IMG/VR virus record: IMGVR_UViG_3300046692_000144
Span: 85,621 to 149,620 of that record
DNA length: 64,000 bases
Origin: a virus
Direction: 5' to 3' (one strand)
The translations under genes and the position numbers were made by a program. The notes under the pieces are model-generated. The model saw nothing but the letters and a program-made list of their open reading frames with translations, had not been told where the DNA came from and ran no database searches. The first letter of the stretch is position 1. Each line of letters begins with the position of its first letter. Below, in pieces: positions 22,839 to 31,799 of this stretch.

Positions 22839-23513
22839 TTAAGTAATGCTAACCGGGACAGGTCGGTCATACTGAATCGAAACACCTTCGACGATAACTG
22901 GGGACTGAGCGTTGACCGAGAAGTTGTAGCCTTCGATCATGCAGTATTCCAGGTATACGGCGGTCAGGGTTTTGCCGTAGCCATCAGAGTCACCACCACG
23001 GGTCTTGAACACCAGAAGCAGACCGAAAGGAACTGCGAAGTACTCAGAGTCCAAGTTCATCATGATGCTTGGAGTAGGTGACTCGGCACCGGAAGCTTTC
23101 ATGCCGTCTGTGTTCATCAATGGACGGTAAGCGTTACGGCTCAGAGCGTACAAGATGTTACCGTTGTCAGCCAGCATTCGACCGAACGATATGGAGCTTG
23201 CAGTCTTACCGCGAGTGAAGAACGCACGGTTAGAACCAATCTCGTACAGACGAGCCAGGTTTGCGCTAGCGCCGTATTGGATGCCGTCGGTAAGACCGAT
23301 TGGAACCAAGTCGGAAGTAGAGTTAGACAGGCCGGTATAACGGGCAGGACCTGCGAACATCAAGGTGGTATCTGGGGATGCAGAAAACTGACTGAAACGT
23401 TCGTAACCGTCATCAGCTAGCTTGCTTACATAGTCCCCTTTCCAGTCCCAGCCAGTGCTGAAACCGTAGTCGGCTGTTGAGCCGAGCTGATCGTTTTGCT
23501 TAGTTACAGACAT
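22839..23513 (-). CDS. Tail tube protein
   Basis: 224 residues. Position directly after the sheath gene, size and beta-rich composition fit the inner tail tube of a contractile tail. Begins MSVTKQNDQLGSTADYGFST and ends with short strands (VIVEGVSIQYDRPVPVSIT) as in tube proteins, which usually close with an exposed strand pair. Residue-level family motifs are weak, so identification depends partly on synteny. An AAGGAT ribosome-binding site precedes the ATG. Confidence 0.72.
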   Translation of the reverse strand: MSVTKQNDQLGSTADYGFSTGWDWKGDYVSKLADDGYERFSQFSASPDTTLMFAGPARYTGLSNSTSDLVPIGLTDGIQYGASANLARLYEIGSNRAFFTRGKTASSISFGRMLADNGNILYALSRNAYRPLMNTDGMKASGAESPTPSIMMNLDSEYFAVPFGLLLVFKTRGGDSDGYGKTLTAVYLEYCMIEGYNFSVNAQSPVIVEGVSIQYDRPVPVSIT

Positions 23514-23525
23514 GATCTGAAATCC

Positions 23526-23696
23526 TTAGTGAAGAGAAGCTTTGATTCGTTGGATCAACGGCGTTTTGGCCATTGAGTGAAACCCGAAATTGCGTTTCAT
23601 CGAGCCCGCAGACCGAATGAGACCGGCAGCTCCACCAACCTTAGTAACCGGCAGCTTCAGGATCGAAGCCGCCTTCTCTAGATACCGATTATCCAT
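23526..23696 (-). CDS. Small YLEK-tagged protein between sheath and tube
   Basis: 56 residues starting MDNRYLEKAASILKLP. The rest is basic with Gly/Ala (VGGAAGLIRSAGSMKR) and ends IQRIKASLH. Its ATG overlaps the sheath stop by one base (TAATG). The perfect YLEKAAS tag shows the frame is real despite its small size. Likely a packaged or cleaved peptide; function unknown. Confidence 0.75.
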   Translation of the reverse strand: MDNRYLEKAASILKLPVTKVGGAAGLIRSAGSMKRNFGFHSMAKTPLIQRIKASLH

Positions 23697-26305
23697 TAGA
23701 TGATCAGGTAAAGGTTGGTGTAGTTGTTCGGGTACACGACCGAGATGTTCAGGCGGACATCAATGTTATCTTTGTTGACGGTGCTCTGAGCAATACTGGT
23801 CAGCTTGTAGTCAACCAACGGAGGCCCGATCTTCGGCAGTTTCTTAGACTTCAGCAGTTCAGCAGAAGCGGTAATGGTCTGACGAATGTTGTTCAGGGTA
23901 TCGGTGGTGATGTTCCAGCTACCAATGAACGGCTTCAACTTATCGTAGAAGTAGTAGCTCAGGAAGTCCCAGTTCTTCACTACGAGGAATTCACGATATT
24001 CCAGTACGGAGATATCAGTGGTCATCGCGTGGCGAACATACGGGGTTCCGCCTTGTACGTCTTGAACGATCAAGAAGGTACCAGTCTCAGCCATACGGTC
24101 CATCTGAGAGCGGGTGAAGTAGAAGTTACTACGCTTCAGATCGGTGATACCGGCTAGGCCGATGTTGGTGAAGCCTTGCTGAACTGCGAAACCAGCGGTC
24201 ATACCGGCAACGGCACAAGCCAGGTAGTAGCCAGGCAGGTACTGAGTAACACCGCCGATGCTAACACCACAAGTATCCGGCTGGATGTTGATAACACGCT
24301 TGTCGTTGAACTGAGCGGAAGTCTCTGCTACCCATTCTGCCTTCTGAGTTTTGGTCAGAGTGCGGGAAGCCCAGTAAGTGATACCGGTAGCTGCCTGAGT
24401 TGCATCTACTACTACTTGCTGGTTGCTGACTACCTGCTGAACAACGTAGGTATTGATAGCGCCAGAAGGAGTCGCAGCAGTAACGTTGATGATGTCACCT
24501 GGAACCATGCCGTCGCTCAGGAAAGCTGCGTTGGCTGCGTGCAGAACAAACTTACCAGCGATGTTATCGATGGTGATGCCTGCTGCGGAGTTCTGGAAAT
24601 CAACAGAGTACTGACCGATGGACTGTGCATCTGGAGTCTTAACGTTTATCAGGGCCACACGCCACGAAGCTTTCTCAGGAACCGACAGTTGGTCGCAGTG
24701 AGTTTTTAGAGCGTTGATGATTGCGATGTCTTGGGTCAGTGGAACCAGTGCGTATAGACGCATGTTCTCTGCCAGCTCAAGAGCAACTTGGTAACCGATC
24801 AGGTCGTTCGACGGAACGGAGATGCAGCGAACCGAGGTAGCAGTGTTGGCTAGAGCCAGTTGCACGCCAAGGGACAGCGGGTTAGTGACGGTAGGGGCAC
24901 CAAGTACGCCTTCCAGGTCATTAACGTCTGCGATTTCCATTACAGTGCCAGCCAGGTCAGTACGCAGAGCACGGTAGCCAACGTGTACTTCAGCCGAGAT
25001 GATTGGGCCGTATACCAGTTCAGGAGCAGCATTGATAGTGAACTGAGAGAAAGTGCCGATATCATCAGTAGCGTAGTTGGTGCCGGTGGTCAGGGGCTTG
25101 TTCAGAGGAAGCAGTTGATCGCTGTAACCCTTCTGGACAAACACAGTAGCGGTATTCAAGGAGTAAACCTGAACGCCTGCTTGGGTTGCCGGAATGGAAT
25201 CTGCCAGAGTGAACACCGAGCCTGCGATACCAACGATGGAGCTGTAGATATCGAAGCCAGTACCTACGACACGGACCTTTCCATTAACGCTGAAGCCGGT
25301 TGGGCTTGCAACAGTAATGGCAGCAGTGCTAACTACGGTAGAAGCAGTAGTCTTTGCACTCAGATCGGTAGGCAGAGCGTCAGTCAGCGACAGGTTAGTG
25401 ATACCACCAGCCGAAGTAGTTACGCTTTGTACCAGAGTAGTGAAGATCGAGGAGACAGCCGAAGTGTTGGTGTAAGCAACTTTCAGGGTATCGCCAGGCT
25501 CAGCAACGTAGGTATTGGTCAGTGGGTTGACCGACAGCGGGTTGTTCTTGGTTACGGCAGCGCTCGCAACGGTGGTAACGATTGGGGTGGCGATGGTGAT
25601 CACCGAACCGACAATGTTAACGATCTTCGAAACGAGGTTCACGCCAGAAGCGCCTGCGCCTGCAACGGTAATACGATCACCGATTACAAAGCCGGTAGCA
25701 CTTGCAACAGTAACAGTCGAAGCGGCAGCAGTGGCAGCGCCAGTGGTAGCAGCAGCGGTTACGGTCAGTACGTTACCTTGGTTGTGACCCGACGCCTGAG
25801 TAGTCATGGTATTAACCAGGACGTTGTTCAGGTAGACCTTGGTTTCTGGAGCAACAACTACCATGCCTGGTTTAACGCCTGGCAGAGAGTAAGTGTTAGG
25901 GACAGAAGCGTTCACCAAGAGGCCTTTCTTGGACAGTGGCGAACTGGTAACTGCGGTAACAACTGCGGTGTCGATAGTAACTACGTTACCTACGACAGAA
26001 ACTACGGTAGCGGCCAGCGGTCCAGCGGATGCAGCAGCACCTTCCAGAATCACGCTGTCACCAGCGAAGAAACCAGAGATGGAAGCAACGGTAATATCTT
26101 TACTACCTACGATTGCGGTACCCGTAGTAGTGGTTGACGATTTGGCCGAGGTGAGAACCAAGGCGTCAGTCGATCCAGCTACGTAAGTGACTTCGGTGTA
26201 GCAAGGGCCAATGATGCACGCGTGCAGATCCGGGGTCGAATTGAGTACGCCACCGCTGTTCTCCAGTTGTTGGTATACTAAAACGGAGGGGGTTACGTAA
26301 GCCAT
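23696..26305 (-). CDS. Tail sheath protein with three inserted beta-repeat domains
   Basis: 869 residues, longer than most myophage sheaths. N-terminus (YVTPSVLVYQQLENSGG, then TPDLHACIIGPCY) and C-terminal half (SQMDRMAETGTFLIVQDVQG, DFLSYYFYDKLKPFIG) follow the contractile sheath pattern. Between about residues 50 and 400 lie three repeats of roughly 65 residues, each containing ITVAS-x-x-GF-x-x-G(D), an Ala/Gly-rich turn and a GSV-type strand, probably surface-exposed decoration domains. Forms the outer contractile layer around the tube. Leader about 70 bases after a late motif at 26372, with an AAGGAG ribosome-binding site. Confidence 0.9.
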   Translation of the reverse strand: MAYVTPSVLVYQQLENSGGVLNSTPDLHACIIGPCYTEVTYVAGSTDALVLTSAKSSTTTTGTAIVGSKDITVASISGFFAGDSVILEGAAASAGPLAATVVSVVGNVVTIDTAVVTAVTSSPLSKKGLLVNASVPNTYSLPGVKPGMVVVAPETKVYLNNVLVNTMTTQASGHNQGNVLTVTAAATTGAATAAASTVTVASATGFVIGDRITVAGAGASGVNLVSKIVNIVGSVITIATPIVTTVASAAVTKNNPLSVNPLTNTYVAEPGDTLKVAYTNTSAVSSIFTTLVQSVTTSAGGITNLSLTDALPTDLSAKTTASTVVSTAAITVASPTGFSVNGKVRVVGTGFDIYSSIVGIAGSVFTLADSIPATQAGVQVYSLNTATVFVQKGYSDQLLPLNKPLTTGTNYATDDIGTFSQFTINAAPELVYGPIISAEVHVGYRALRTDLAGTVMEIADVNDLEGVLGAPTVTNPLSLGVQLALANTATSVRCISVPSNDLIGYQVALELAENMRLYALVPLTQDIAIINALKTHCDQLSVPEKASWRVALINVKTPDAQSIGQYSVDFQNSAAGITIDNIAGKFVLHAANAAFLSDGMVPGDIINVTAATPSGAINTYVVQQVVSNQQVVVDATQAATGITYWASRTLTKTQKAEWVAETSAQFNDKRVINIQPDTCGVSIGGVTQYLPGYYLACAVAGMTAGFAVQQGFTNIGLAGITDLKRSNFYFTRSQMDRMAETGTFLIVQDVQGGTPYVRHAMTTDISVLEYREFLVVKNWDFLSYYFYDKLKPFIGSWNITTDTLNNIRQTITASAELLKSKKLPKIGPPLVDYKLTSIAQSTVNKDNIDVRLNISVVYPNNYTNLYLII

Positions 26306-26371
26306 CAGGCTAAGACTCCTTGGGGGTTAACTATAGACCTGCGTTTGGCAAGCCCTTGATGAATTTCTGAA

Positions 26372-26382
26372 TCTATTTTAGC
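26372..26382 (-). promoter_or_regulatory. Late-class promoter, GCTAAAATAGA
   Basis: Minus-strand motif upstream of the sheath-YLEK-tube unit. Confidence 0.6.
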
Positions 26383-26387
26383 TAGGA

Positions 26388-26972
26388 CTATGCCTTACTA
26401 AACGTTATGAATAGATCTCTGAGTTTCAAAGCATCATTCTCTGCGTTCCACGCTTCTTCAATCGTGTAGGGAACAGAGATTTCAACCATGAAGAATTCAG
26501 TGTCTATCTTGCTTTGATGGGTGGGGCTTATCTGCATTGGCAATGCAAAGTCCTTGAATCCCAGCACGTCACAAATGTGAGGGCGGGACCATTGAAGGAT
26601 GTGCATTACCATGTCAGTGAGAACTTCGGCACTGCCTTCGTTACGTGACTTCACGATAACGGTTGCTTGGCCGTTGTATATGAGAAGGTTTCTACGTTTG
26701 TATAGACCTTGTGTCTCAGACATTGGTTGGGCATCAAGCATGTTATCGCTTAACCCTGTCTTCTGAACTGTGACGCTTCCACGGTTTACGAGGATCTGCA
26801 TGTCGTTATCGACATCTTCTTTGTTGATGTCATTGACCATGGAGATATCTATTTTAGACTTCTTCGCATCCGGGTCCCAGTAAAACTGAGCGGCTGGACT
26901 GTAATTGTGGAAGAAGTGTCGAATAGGCTCAAGGATTAGTCGGCCAACGCCTATAGGGGACATCCGTCTCAT
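26388..26972 (-). CDS. Tail completion/terminator or neck protein
   Basis: 194 residues. Located between connector-like genes and the sheath, the position of tail terminator proteins in myophages. The sequence has an N-terminal basic helix, beta strands (NLLIYNGQATVIVKSRNEGS) and a C-terminal domain (TEFFMVEISVPYTIEEAWN). Family not recognised; assignment by position and size. Confidence 0.5.
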   Translation of the reverse strand: MRRMSPIGVGRLILEPIRHFFHNYSPAAQFYWDPDAKKSKIDISMVNDINKEDVDNDMQILVNRGSVTVQKTGLSDNMLDAQPMSETQGLYKRRNLLIYNGQATVIVKSRNEGSAEVLTDMVMHILQWSRPHICDVLGFKDFALPMQISPTHQSKIDTEFFMVEISVPYTIEEAWNAENDALKLRDLFITFSKA

Positions 26973-27814
26973 AGGTTGTAGTTCTCAGATAATTGGTACT
27001 CTACGTAGTTCTTCGGAAGTTCAACCAATTGAAATCTCTGGCTGACACCCTTGGTCATAAGCTCAGTACTGGCTACTGCATCGATCCGATACATCCTGCG
27101 GTCTTTCTGACGGAACACGATGTCCCACTCATCAAGGTTTGGGAATGAGATCGTCACACCTTGAATGGTGTTGGGCTCACTACGACCAAGCTCAGTAAGG
27201 TTCGTTGCGTTAGGAGTGGCATCGAACTGGATGAGAGTCTTGTACGGTTCCATGTAGCCACCGCTCCATCCTGTGCCAAAGCACTCTGGACACCTATCGT
27301 TGGTTACTTTTAGGTTGCGGTCGTCCCAGCAGGTAGCACATCTCATACCGAAGTTCTTACGTTTGAAAACGTACGACTCTACGCCCATGAACTTACGGAG
27401 CATCAACCAGAAACGTCTCTGGATCTCAATGCTTCGTAGCTCCACCCAACGACTTTGATGACGCTGCCAGGTAGTAGGGACTGAACGCAGAAGAGCATCG
27501 TTCTTATCGTGGAGTATGACTTCGACGATGAAATAGGACTCGTGATACTTCGAGAACTTACGGTGAGAGGTATCTACGAAGAACAGACCCGTGATGGGTG
27601 TGGCGTTCATCTTCTCGAATGAGCCTGTCTCGGAATCACTCTTGTAAACGTTGAATGAGCAATTACCCCAGTCAGAGGGGATCTTCCAAGTTAGATCTGC
27701 TGACTCAAACCAATGAGGAAGAACGTCAACATCTATCTTTGGATTCTCAATGGTTGCAAGAGCCCCGCCCTTATAGAAGAACGAGGAGTACAGTACTCCG
27801 GGACGCAGTCTCAT
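26969..27814 (-). CDS. Neck/connector protein with CxxC zinc cluster
   Basis: 281 residues. The N-terminal half looks like an Ig/fibronectin-type beta sandwich (ADLTWKIPSDWGNCSFNVYK). Residues about 160-195 carry CATC ... CPECFGTGW, a likely zinc knuckle. The C-terminal part (TIQGVTISFPNLDEWDIV) resembles head-tail connector proteins. Starts are coupled (ATGA) with the downstream gene. Likely part of the neck joining head and tail. Confidence 0.55.
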   Translation of the reverse strand: MRLRPGVLYSSFFYKGGALATIENPKIDVDVLPHWFESADLTWKIPSDWGNCSFNVYKSDSETGSFEKMNATPITGLFFVDTSHRKFSKYHESYFIVEVILHDKNDALLRSVPTTWQRHQSRWVELRSIEIQRRFWLMLRKFMGVESYVFKRKNFGMRCATCWDDRNLKVTNDRCPECFGTGWSGGYMEPYKTLIQFDATPNATNLTELGRSEPNTIQGVTISFPNLDEWDIVFRQKDRRMYRIDAVASTELMTKGVSQRFQLVELPKNYVEYQLSENYNL

Positions 27815-27818
27815 TTAC

Positions 27819-28265
27819 TCACCAAAGAGGGAAGCTAGCTTGGTCACTACTTACGCTACCCCAGCCATCTTCGATGTTGAGGTGTTGCTTCAACCGTCCT
27901 ACCGAAGATAGGAAGGTAGACTGAAATTGGGCTGCCATACCTTGGTATAGCTGCATACGTTCTTCGATTGGCAGAGTGATACCGCCATCGCTGTAGCTCA
28001 TAGTGTTACGAGCCAAAAGGGCAGCCTGGCCTTCGAACAGTTTCCAGAGAACCCCAGACATGAGGATCGCCTTGCCTGCCCGAAGGAAGCTGTTTATCGA
28101 GACCGCACCGATAGGCGGGGTCATATTGTATTCCGAGATTGCCAACTCAGCGGCCAGTGAAATGCGGGTGTCGCTGAACTCAACGCCATCAAGTAAATGG
28201 TTATTTTCGACGTAATCAGCGATAAACTCTCGGACTTCATCTGGGGTTATTACTGGAGTTGACAT
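27819..28265 (-). CDS. Head-tail connector (adaptor-like) protein
   Basis: 148 residues, mostly helical, beginning STPVITPDEVREFIADYVEN and with LAAELAISEYNMTPP, a pattern I have seen in adaptor proteins that bind below the portal. Between capsid and sheath genes. Identification by pattern and synteny. Confidence 0.55.
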   Translation of the reverse strand: MSTPVITPDEVREFIADYVENNHLLDGVEFSDTRISLAAELAISEYNMTPPIGAVSINSFLRAGKAILMSGVLWKLFEGQAALLARNTMSYSDGGITLPIEERMQLYQGMAAQFQSTFLSSVGRLKQHLNIEDGWGSVSSDQASFPLW

Positions 28266-28278
28266 CTCGGAATCTCAA

Positions 28279-28662
28279 TTATTCAGCAGTAGGTGCAGCT
28301 TTGGCTTTATTAGCTTTCTTAGTGGCCGGAGCCTCTTCGACTTCTTTAGCTTCCACTACTGCTTCCGGCTCAGCTTCTGGAGCAGGTGCAGGCTCAGATA
28401 CTGCTGGGACGATTGGCTTTGCTTCACCAGGATATTCCGAAGTGCCTGCAGAAGGGGATACTTCGAAAGTCTGGCCACCGTCACCGAAGGAGATCTCCGC
28501 AGGGACTTCGTCATGCAGACTTGCCCAGCGAGCACGCAGAGCGTATGCAGTCTCTTCCGATTCCAGAATGTAGGCATCGGCGTGAAGGTATTTGCCTGGT
28601 TTGATTTCGGCGTATTTACCGACGCTCAGGATGGTGTTGGTAAGGTTGAGAATGTAGGCCAT
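28279..28662 (-). CDS. Late structural protein with Pro/Ala/Glu-rich tail
   Basis: 127 residues. The N-terminal 70 residues are folded (ILNLTNTILSVGKYAEIKPG); the rest is a low-complexity Pro/Ala/Glu tail ending in Lys/Ala. Sits between connector and capsid genes. Function unknown. Confidence 0.55.
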   Translation of the reverse strand: MAYILNLTNTILSVGKYAEIKPGKYLHADAYILESEETAYALRARWASLHDEVPAEISFGDGGQTFEVSPSAGTSEYPGEAKPIVPAVSEPAPAPEAEPEAVVEAKEVEEAPATKKANKAKAAPTAE

Positions 28663-28677
28663 GTTGTCCTCTTACAA

Positions 28678-29370
28678 TTAGTAGTAATACGATTGAGGAA
28701 GAGCTTCGCTCTTCTTTTTGCCATTGGCGTAAGCGAGACTGATACCTGCAATTCCACCGTAGGCACCTACTCTTGCTTTGCTCTGTTGGCCATGTAGCTT
28801 CTTTAGTTTATCAAGGTTTGCACCAGTCACCATGTCTTTTTGAGACTTTCTTTTGGCGCTGACGAATTTATGATAAGCAGGAGTATTATCCCCGAAAGTA
28901 TCCAAGCCCATTTGTTTGATCTTACCGCCATTGGCAGTGTTCAAAACATCCAGACCAGTGTTAACAACTTTTGCAGTACCCTTGGCAGCCAAGCTACCTG
29001 CTTTTTTAGCGTAGGTCACAGTCTTCTTTGCGAGGCTGACTGAGTTAGAAGCAACTCCCGCCTGCTTGTTCAAGAAGAGTTCTTGCATGTTCTTTGAGGC
29101 TATTCGGTTCTGGTGTTCTCGGTACGCACTCGCCCCGTAGATACCGGCAGCAGCAATCGCAGCCAGCCCTCCACTGGTCTTCATTCTGGCCTTGAAGGTC
29201 CTTTGTCCAGAATTGTGGATGCGCTTAGTCAGACCCTCGACCGTATCATTGTTGGCAATCGCTCGCTCAAAGTGATACTTCCGGGCCGTAAGGTCCTTGT
29301 GTTCTTTACCAGTTAAGTCCTTCCAAAAGTCATACATGGAAGCGGCTTTTTCGAGATATGGATTTGACAT
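28678..29370 (-). CDS. YLEK-tagged late protein
   Basis: 230 residues beginning MSNPYLEKAASMYDFW. Lys/Ala-rich and helical with short hydrophobic patches (SGGLAAIAAAGIYGASAY). Contains another K-x-A site (LNKQAGVASNS, about residue 105). It directly follows the major capsid gene on the transcript after a terminator and has its own late motif 3 bases upstream of the ATG. Inner-head protein candidate. Confidence 0.68.
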   Translation of the reverse strand: MSNPYLEKAASMYDFWKDLTGKEHKDLTARKYHFERAIANNDTVEGLTKRIHNSGQRTFKARMKTSGGLAAIAAAGIYGASAYREHQNRIASKNMQELFLNKQAGVASNSVSLAKKTVTYAKKAGSLAAKGTAKVVNTGLDVLNTANGGKIKQMGLDTFGDNTPAYHKFVSAKRKSQKDMVTGANLDKLKKLHGQQSKARVGAYGGIAGISLAYANGKKKSEALPQSYYY

Positions 29371-29373
29371 GTT

Positions 29374-29384
29374 TCTATTTTACC
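29374..29384 (-). promoter_or_regulatory. Late-class promoter, GGTAAAATAGA
   Basis: Minus-strand motif just before the ATG of the YLEK-tagged gene; leaves a very short leader. Confidence 0.55.
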
Positions 29385-29403
29385 TCGCTAATCTACAGAT
29401 ACG

Positions 29404-29426
29404 AAAAAGGCCCCAAACGAGGGGCC
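29404..29426 (-). terminator. Terminator after the major capsid gene
   Basis: GGCCCC-AAACGA-GGGGCC; on the minus strand it is followed by TTTTT. It isolates the capsid transcript, as expected for the most abundant late product. Confidence 0.85.
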
Positions 29427-29457
29427 TTTCTCTGATTTGCCTTTCGGCCAACTTTGA

Positions 29458-30345
29458 TTAGAAGTTGATAACAGCAGCGCCGTTGACGTTGCCGAAACCG
29501 ATGCCGACAGACTCGTAAGTCTTGAAGGATAGCAGGTCAGCTTCAGTCTTCAGATATACCATCGCGTCTTGCATGATGTACATCTGACCCAGGTACTGGG
29601 TAGGAGCGAAAACGATCATCTGGTTGTTCGGCAGGATATCGTTCTTGTTGGTAACGATGATCTGGTTGCCGTACGGGGTAGCTACACCAGTTTGGCCCAT
29701 GAACAGAGCCGAAGCTGCGTCCGAACCGATCTGGGTGGCTGGCTGAGCCATGAAGTCAGCATACATTTCCTGAGTCATCAGGATCTTGCCGACAGGCAGT
29801 TGCTTAGCCAATAGTTTCTTCACGCCAGCTTGGAAGTTGACCATGTTGAAACCACCAGAGATGGTGTAAACGTTGCTAGCAGCGGTAGCCATTGCCAGGA
29901 CGTTAGCGTAGAAGCTGGTATCTTCTACCTTTTGGATATCTTTAACACTGTTCTCTTGCAGAACGGTGCGGATATCGGTGCGGTAGGTAGCCAGTTCGAA
30001 CTTCGACTTCTTGAACTCTTTACTCTCGATCTTCGAGAAGTTCACGGCGTAACGATCGCCTTTGAAGTAGCGCAGTTCTGCACGACCACGGAAGCCCATC
30101 GAGGCTGCTACCGAATCAGGTTCTTTCTCGATGATGATCTGAGGTTCGTCGGTCAGACCACGATCCAGATCAGCAGCGGTAACCATTTGCGGTTCCATGA
30201 TTTTGCGGGTAAAGCCGTCTTCACGAAGCTTCTGACGCACGAATGCGCTAGCAGCTACCGAAGCTTCCTTCTCCATGCCGTTATCGACCTTATCGATGAA
30301 CGATTGGTTGAGGAATTGAACGTTAGTAGTTTCAGTACCGTACAT
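29458..30345 (-). CDS. Major capsid protein
   Basis: 295 residues, HK97-type inferred. It has a P-domain/E-loop-like region (MGFRGRAELRYFKGDRYAV), a helical middle (DFMAQPATQIGSDAASALF) and a C-terminal beta part ending VGIGFGNVNGAAVINF. Residues 25-29 are EKEAS, the same K-x-A-S motif that follows the YLEK tags, so the first 29 or so residues are probably removed by the prohead protease. Flanked by a decoration-like protein upstream and a strong terminator downstream; codon choice is strongly biased, as in highly expressed genes. Confidence 0.85.
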   Translation of the reverse strand: MYGTETTNVQFLNQSFIDKVDNGMEKEASVAASAFVRQKLREDGFTRKIMEPQMVTAADLDRGLTDEPQIIIEKEPDSVAASMGFRGRAELRYFKGDRYAVNFSKIESKEFKKSKFELATYRTDIRTVLQENSVKDIQKVEDTSFYANVLAMATAASNVYTISGGFNMVNFQAGVKKLLAKQLPVGKILMTQEMYADFMAQPATQIGSDAASALFMGQTGVATPYGNQIIVTNKNDILPNNQMIVFAPTQYLGQMYIMQDAMVYLKTEADLLSFKTYESVGIGFGNVNGAAVINF

Positions 30346-30355
30346 GAGTCGCTCC

Positions 30356-30772
30356 TTATTTAACCAAGATAATCAGTGAGTTATCTTCGGCAACGATTTC
30401 CAGAACGGAGCCAACAACCGGGTCAGTACCAGCTACGCCAAGGGCGAACTTGCCGGACTTAGCAGTGACTTCAGAACCAGGAACGTAGGCACCGGCTGCA
30501 TAGCCAGTCGAAGCGACACGAGCAATGTAGTTGCTCCACAGAACTACGCACTTGCCAACTTGGGCAGACGAAGAACTGTCACCATTACCTTGAACAACAA
30601 CGCCAACTTTGTTAGAGGCGGATGCGCCCGACAGGTCAACGGTACCGTCAGTTTGTTTAGCAACAACATCACCGTTCTTAAGGGTAACGCCTGCTTTGAT
30701 GGGCTCGACGCGATCCAGGGCACCGTCTTGTGGGTAACCGCGAACTACTTCGAAGGCATATTCCATCTTCAT
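30356..30772 (-). CDS. Head decoration protein-like
   Basis: 138 residues, Gly/Val-rich beta protein (IKAGVTLKNGDVVAKQTDG, NKVGVVVQGNGDSSS) with the look of small capsid decoration proteins encoded next to the major capsid gene. Strong AGGAGAG ribosome-binding site. Lambda gpD-like or DUF2190-like assignment is from pattern and synteny. Confidence 0.65.
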   Translation of the reverse strand: MKMEYAFEVVRGYPQDGALDRVEPIKAGVTLKNGDVVAKQTDGTVDLSGASASNKVGVVVQGNGDSSSSAQVGKCVVLWSNYIARVASTGYAAGAYVPGSEVTAKSGKFALGVAGTDPVVGSVLEIVAEDNSLIILVK

Positions 30773-30791
30773 ACTAGTTTTCTCTCCTAAA

Positions 30792-30803
30792 GAGTTTTAC
30801 TAA
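30792..30803 (-). promoter_or_regulatory. Late-class promoter, TTAGTAAAACTC
   Basis: Variant minus-strand motif directly upstream of the decoration-capsid unit. Confidence 0.5.
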
Positions 30804-30812
30804 TCTAGGATT

Positions 30813-30831
30813 AATTCCTAGACTAAGACTG
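30813..30831 (-). terminator. Hairpin between scaffold-like gene and decoration gene
   Basis: Perfect TCTAGGA-TTAAT-TCCTAGA palindrome without a T-run. May end or process the upstream transcript before the capsid promoter. Confidence 0.5.
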
Positions 30832-30836
30832 TCCTG

Positions 30837-31361
30837 TCACCGACCTAAACAGAAACGTTCAATCGGGTCCAGTGAATCAGCAGTTGGGCTGCCTGAGCTG
30901 TGACCCATTTCCCACGGGGAACCCGTGATGTGCGCCATTTTTTCCAAAATTCCAGTGTCAGCCATGATCTTAACTTGGTCATTGCTGAAACCGTACGATT
31001 GGAGGTTTTCTGCATCAGGACCAGAAATGGCGGCTGCCTTACTGAACCCTTCGCTATTTTTAATTTTAACTTGCAGATCTGCAATAGTTCCTTCAAGCTC
31101 CTCAATATATGAAGCTGACTTCTCTAATACAGTTACTACAAACTGAGGCTCAATAGTCACCGGTAGGGGAGCCAGGTCTTTAAGCTCTTCAGCTTGTTTG
31201 ACCATGGACAACGAATCTTCCGGGCTAACCCCAGCTTCCACCAAAGCTTCGGCAGCGGCCAGAGTAGTCTGCTCAAAGAGCGCAACTTGCTCAGCCTGCT
31301 TTTCGAGTTGTTCGGTGATTTGCTCCGCTTGTTCACGAAGCAGTTGTGAAATCTCAGACAT
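30837..31361 (-). CDS. Scaffold-like head protein with K-x-A motifs
   Basis: 174 residues from the ATG at 31361, preferred over an ATG at 31385 because GAGGA lies before it and the late motif overlaps the earlier start. Glu/Gln/Ala-rich long helices (LLREQAEQITEQLEKQAEQV), as in scaffolding proteins. Several K-x-A sites: LEKQAE, VKQAE, LEKSAS, LEKMAH. Adjacent to decoration and capsid genes. Probably a core or scaffold protein cut during maturation. Confidence 0.65.
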   Translation of the reverse strand: MSEISQLLREQAEQITEQLEKQAEQVALFEQTTLAAAEALVEAGVSPEDSLSMVKQAEELKDLAPLPVTIEPQFVVTVLEKSASYIEELEGTIADLQVKIKNSEGFSKAAAISGPDAENLQSYGFSNDQVKIMADTGILEKMAHITGSPWEMGHSSGSPTADSLDPIERFCLGR

Positions 31362-31384
31362 CTGGGTGTGTCCTCTGCTATGCA

Positions 31385-31396
31385 TGTATTTTAATG
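31385..31396 (-). promoter_or_regulatory. Late-class promoter, CATTAAAATACA
   Basis: Minus-strand motif overlapping the stop codon of the upstream YLEK-tagged gene, about 25 bases before the scaffold-like start. Confidence 0.55.
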
Positions 31397-31768
31397 CGTC
31401 GAAACAAGTTCGGCTGCTTTGTGAAGGTATTTGTTCTTTCGAGAGTCATCAAGAGCGGCAACGCCCTTCATCGCCCCGTAAGAACCGATAGCTCCTAAAA
31501 CGTGGGCACCGACTTCGCTACCTAGGTGAGTACCTGTGATAACTGCGTCCTTACCGAACAATTTTCGACCTATGGCTTGAGCCATTGGTTTAGCAGCGAT
31601 TAGTTTACCCAGAGGTTTTGAACCTAGACGCCCGCCTATAAGGCCACCGGCAAGACCTGCGGCCACGCCAAGACCTTCTGACAGAGCAAAGGTTTTCTCA
31701 GTACTTGTGCGTTTCGGATTAAGAGGGAGTACCGCTTCAGCGATCTTCTCTAGATATACGTTTGACAT
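31391..31768 (-). CDS. YLEK-tagged late protein with Gly-rich hydrophobic segment
   Basis: 125 residues beginning MSNVYLEKIAEAVLPL. Hydrophobic Gly-rich stretch (GLGVAAGLAGGLIGGRLG) similar to those in the other tagged proteins; ends LHKAAELVSTH. Preceded by a minus-strand terminator of the upstream gene. Function unknown; inner-head candidate. Confidence 0.65.
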   Translation of the reverse strand: MSNVYLEKIAEAVLPLNPKRTSTEKTFALSEGLGVAAGLAGGLIGGRLGSKPLGKLIAAKPMAQAIGRKLFGKDAVITGTHLGSEVGAHVLGAIGSYGAMKGVAALDDSRKNKYLHKAAELVSTH

Positions 31769-31775
31769 GGTTCAC

Positions 31776-31799
31776 CGAAAAAAGGCCCCGAAGGGCCTT
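31776..31799 (-). terminator. Minus-strand terminator
   Basis: AAGGCCC/GGGCCTT stem; followed on the minus strand by TTTTTT. Ends transcription of the short repeat protein gene at 31808. Confidence 0.75.

Noticed and set aside
24860-26137. Long plus-strand open frame (425 codons) opposite the sheath gene
   Set aside because: Shadow of the biased codons and Ala/Val/Thr repeats of the sheath; composition is unlike a protein and no ribosome-binding site or early promoter is present.
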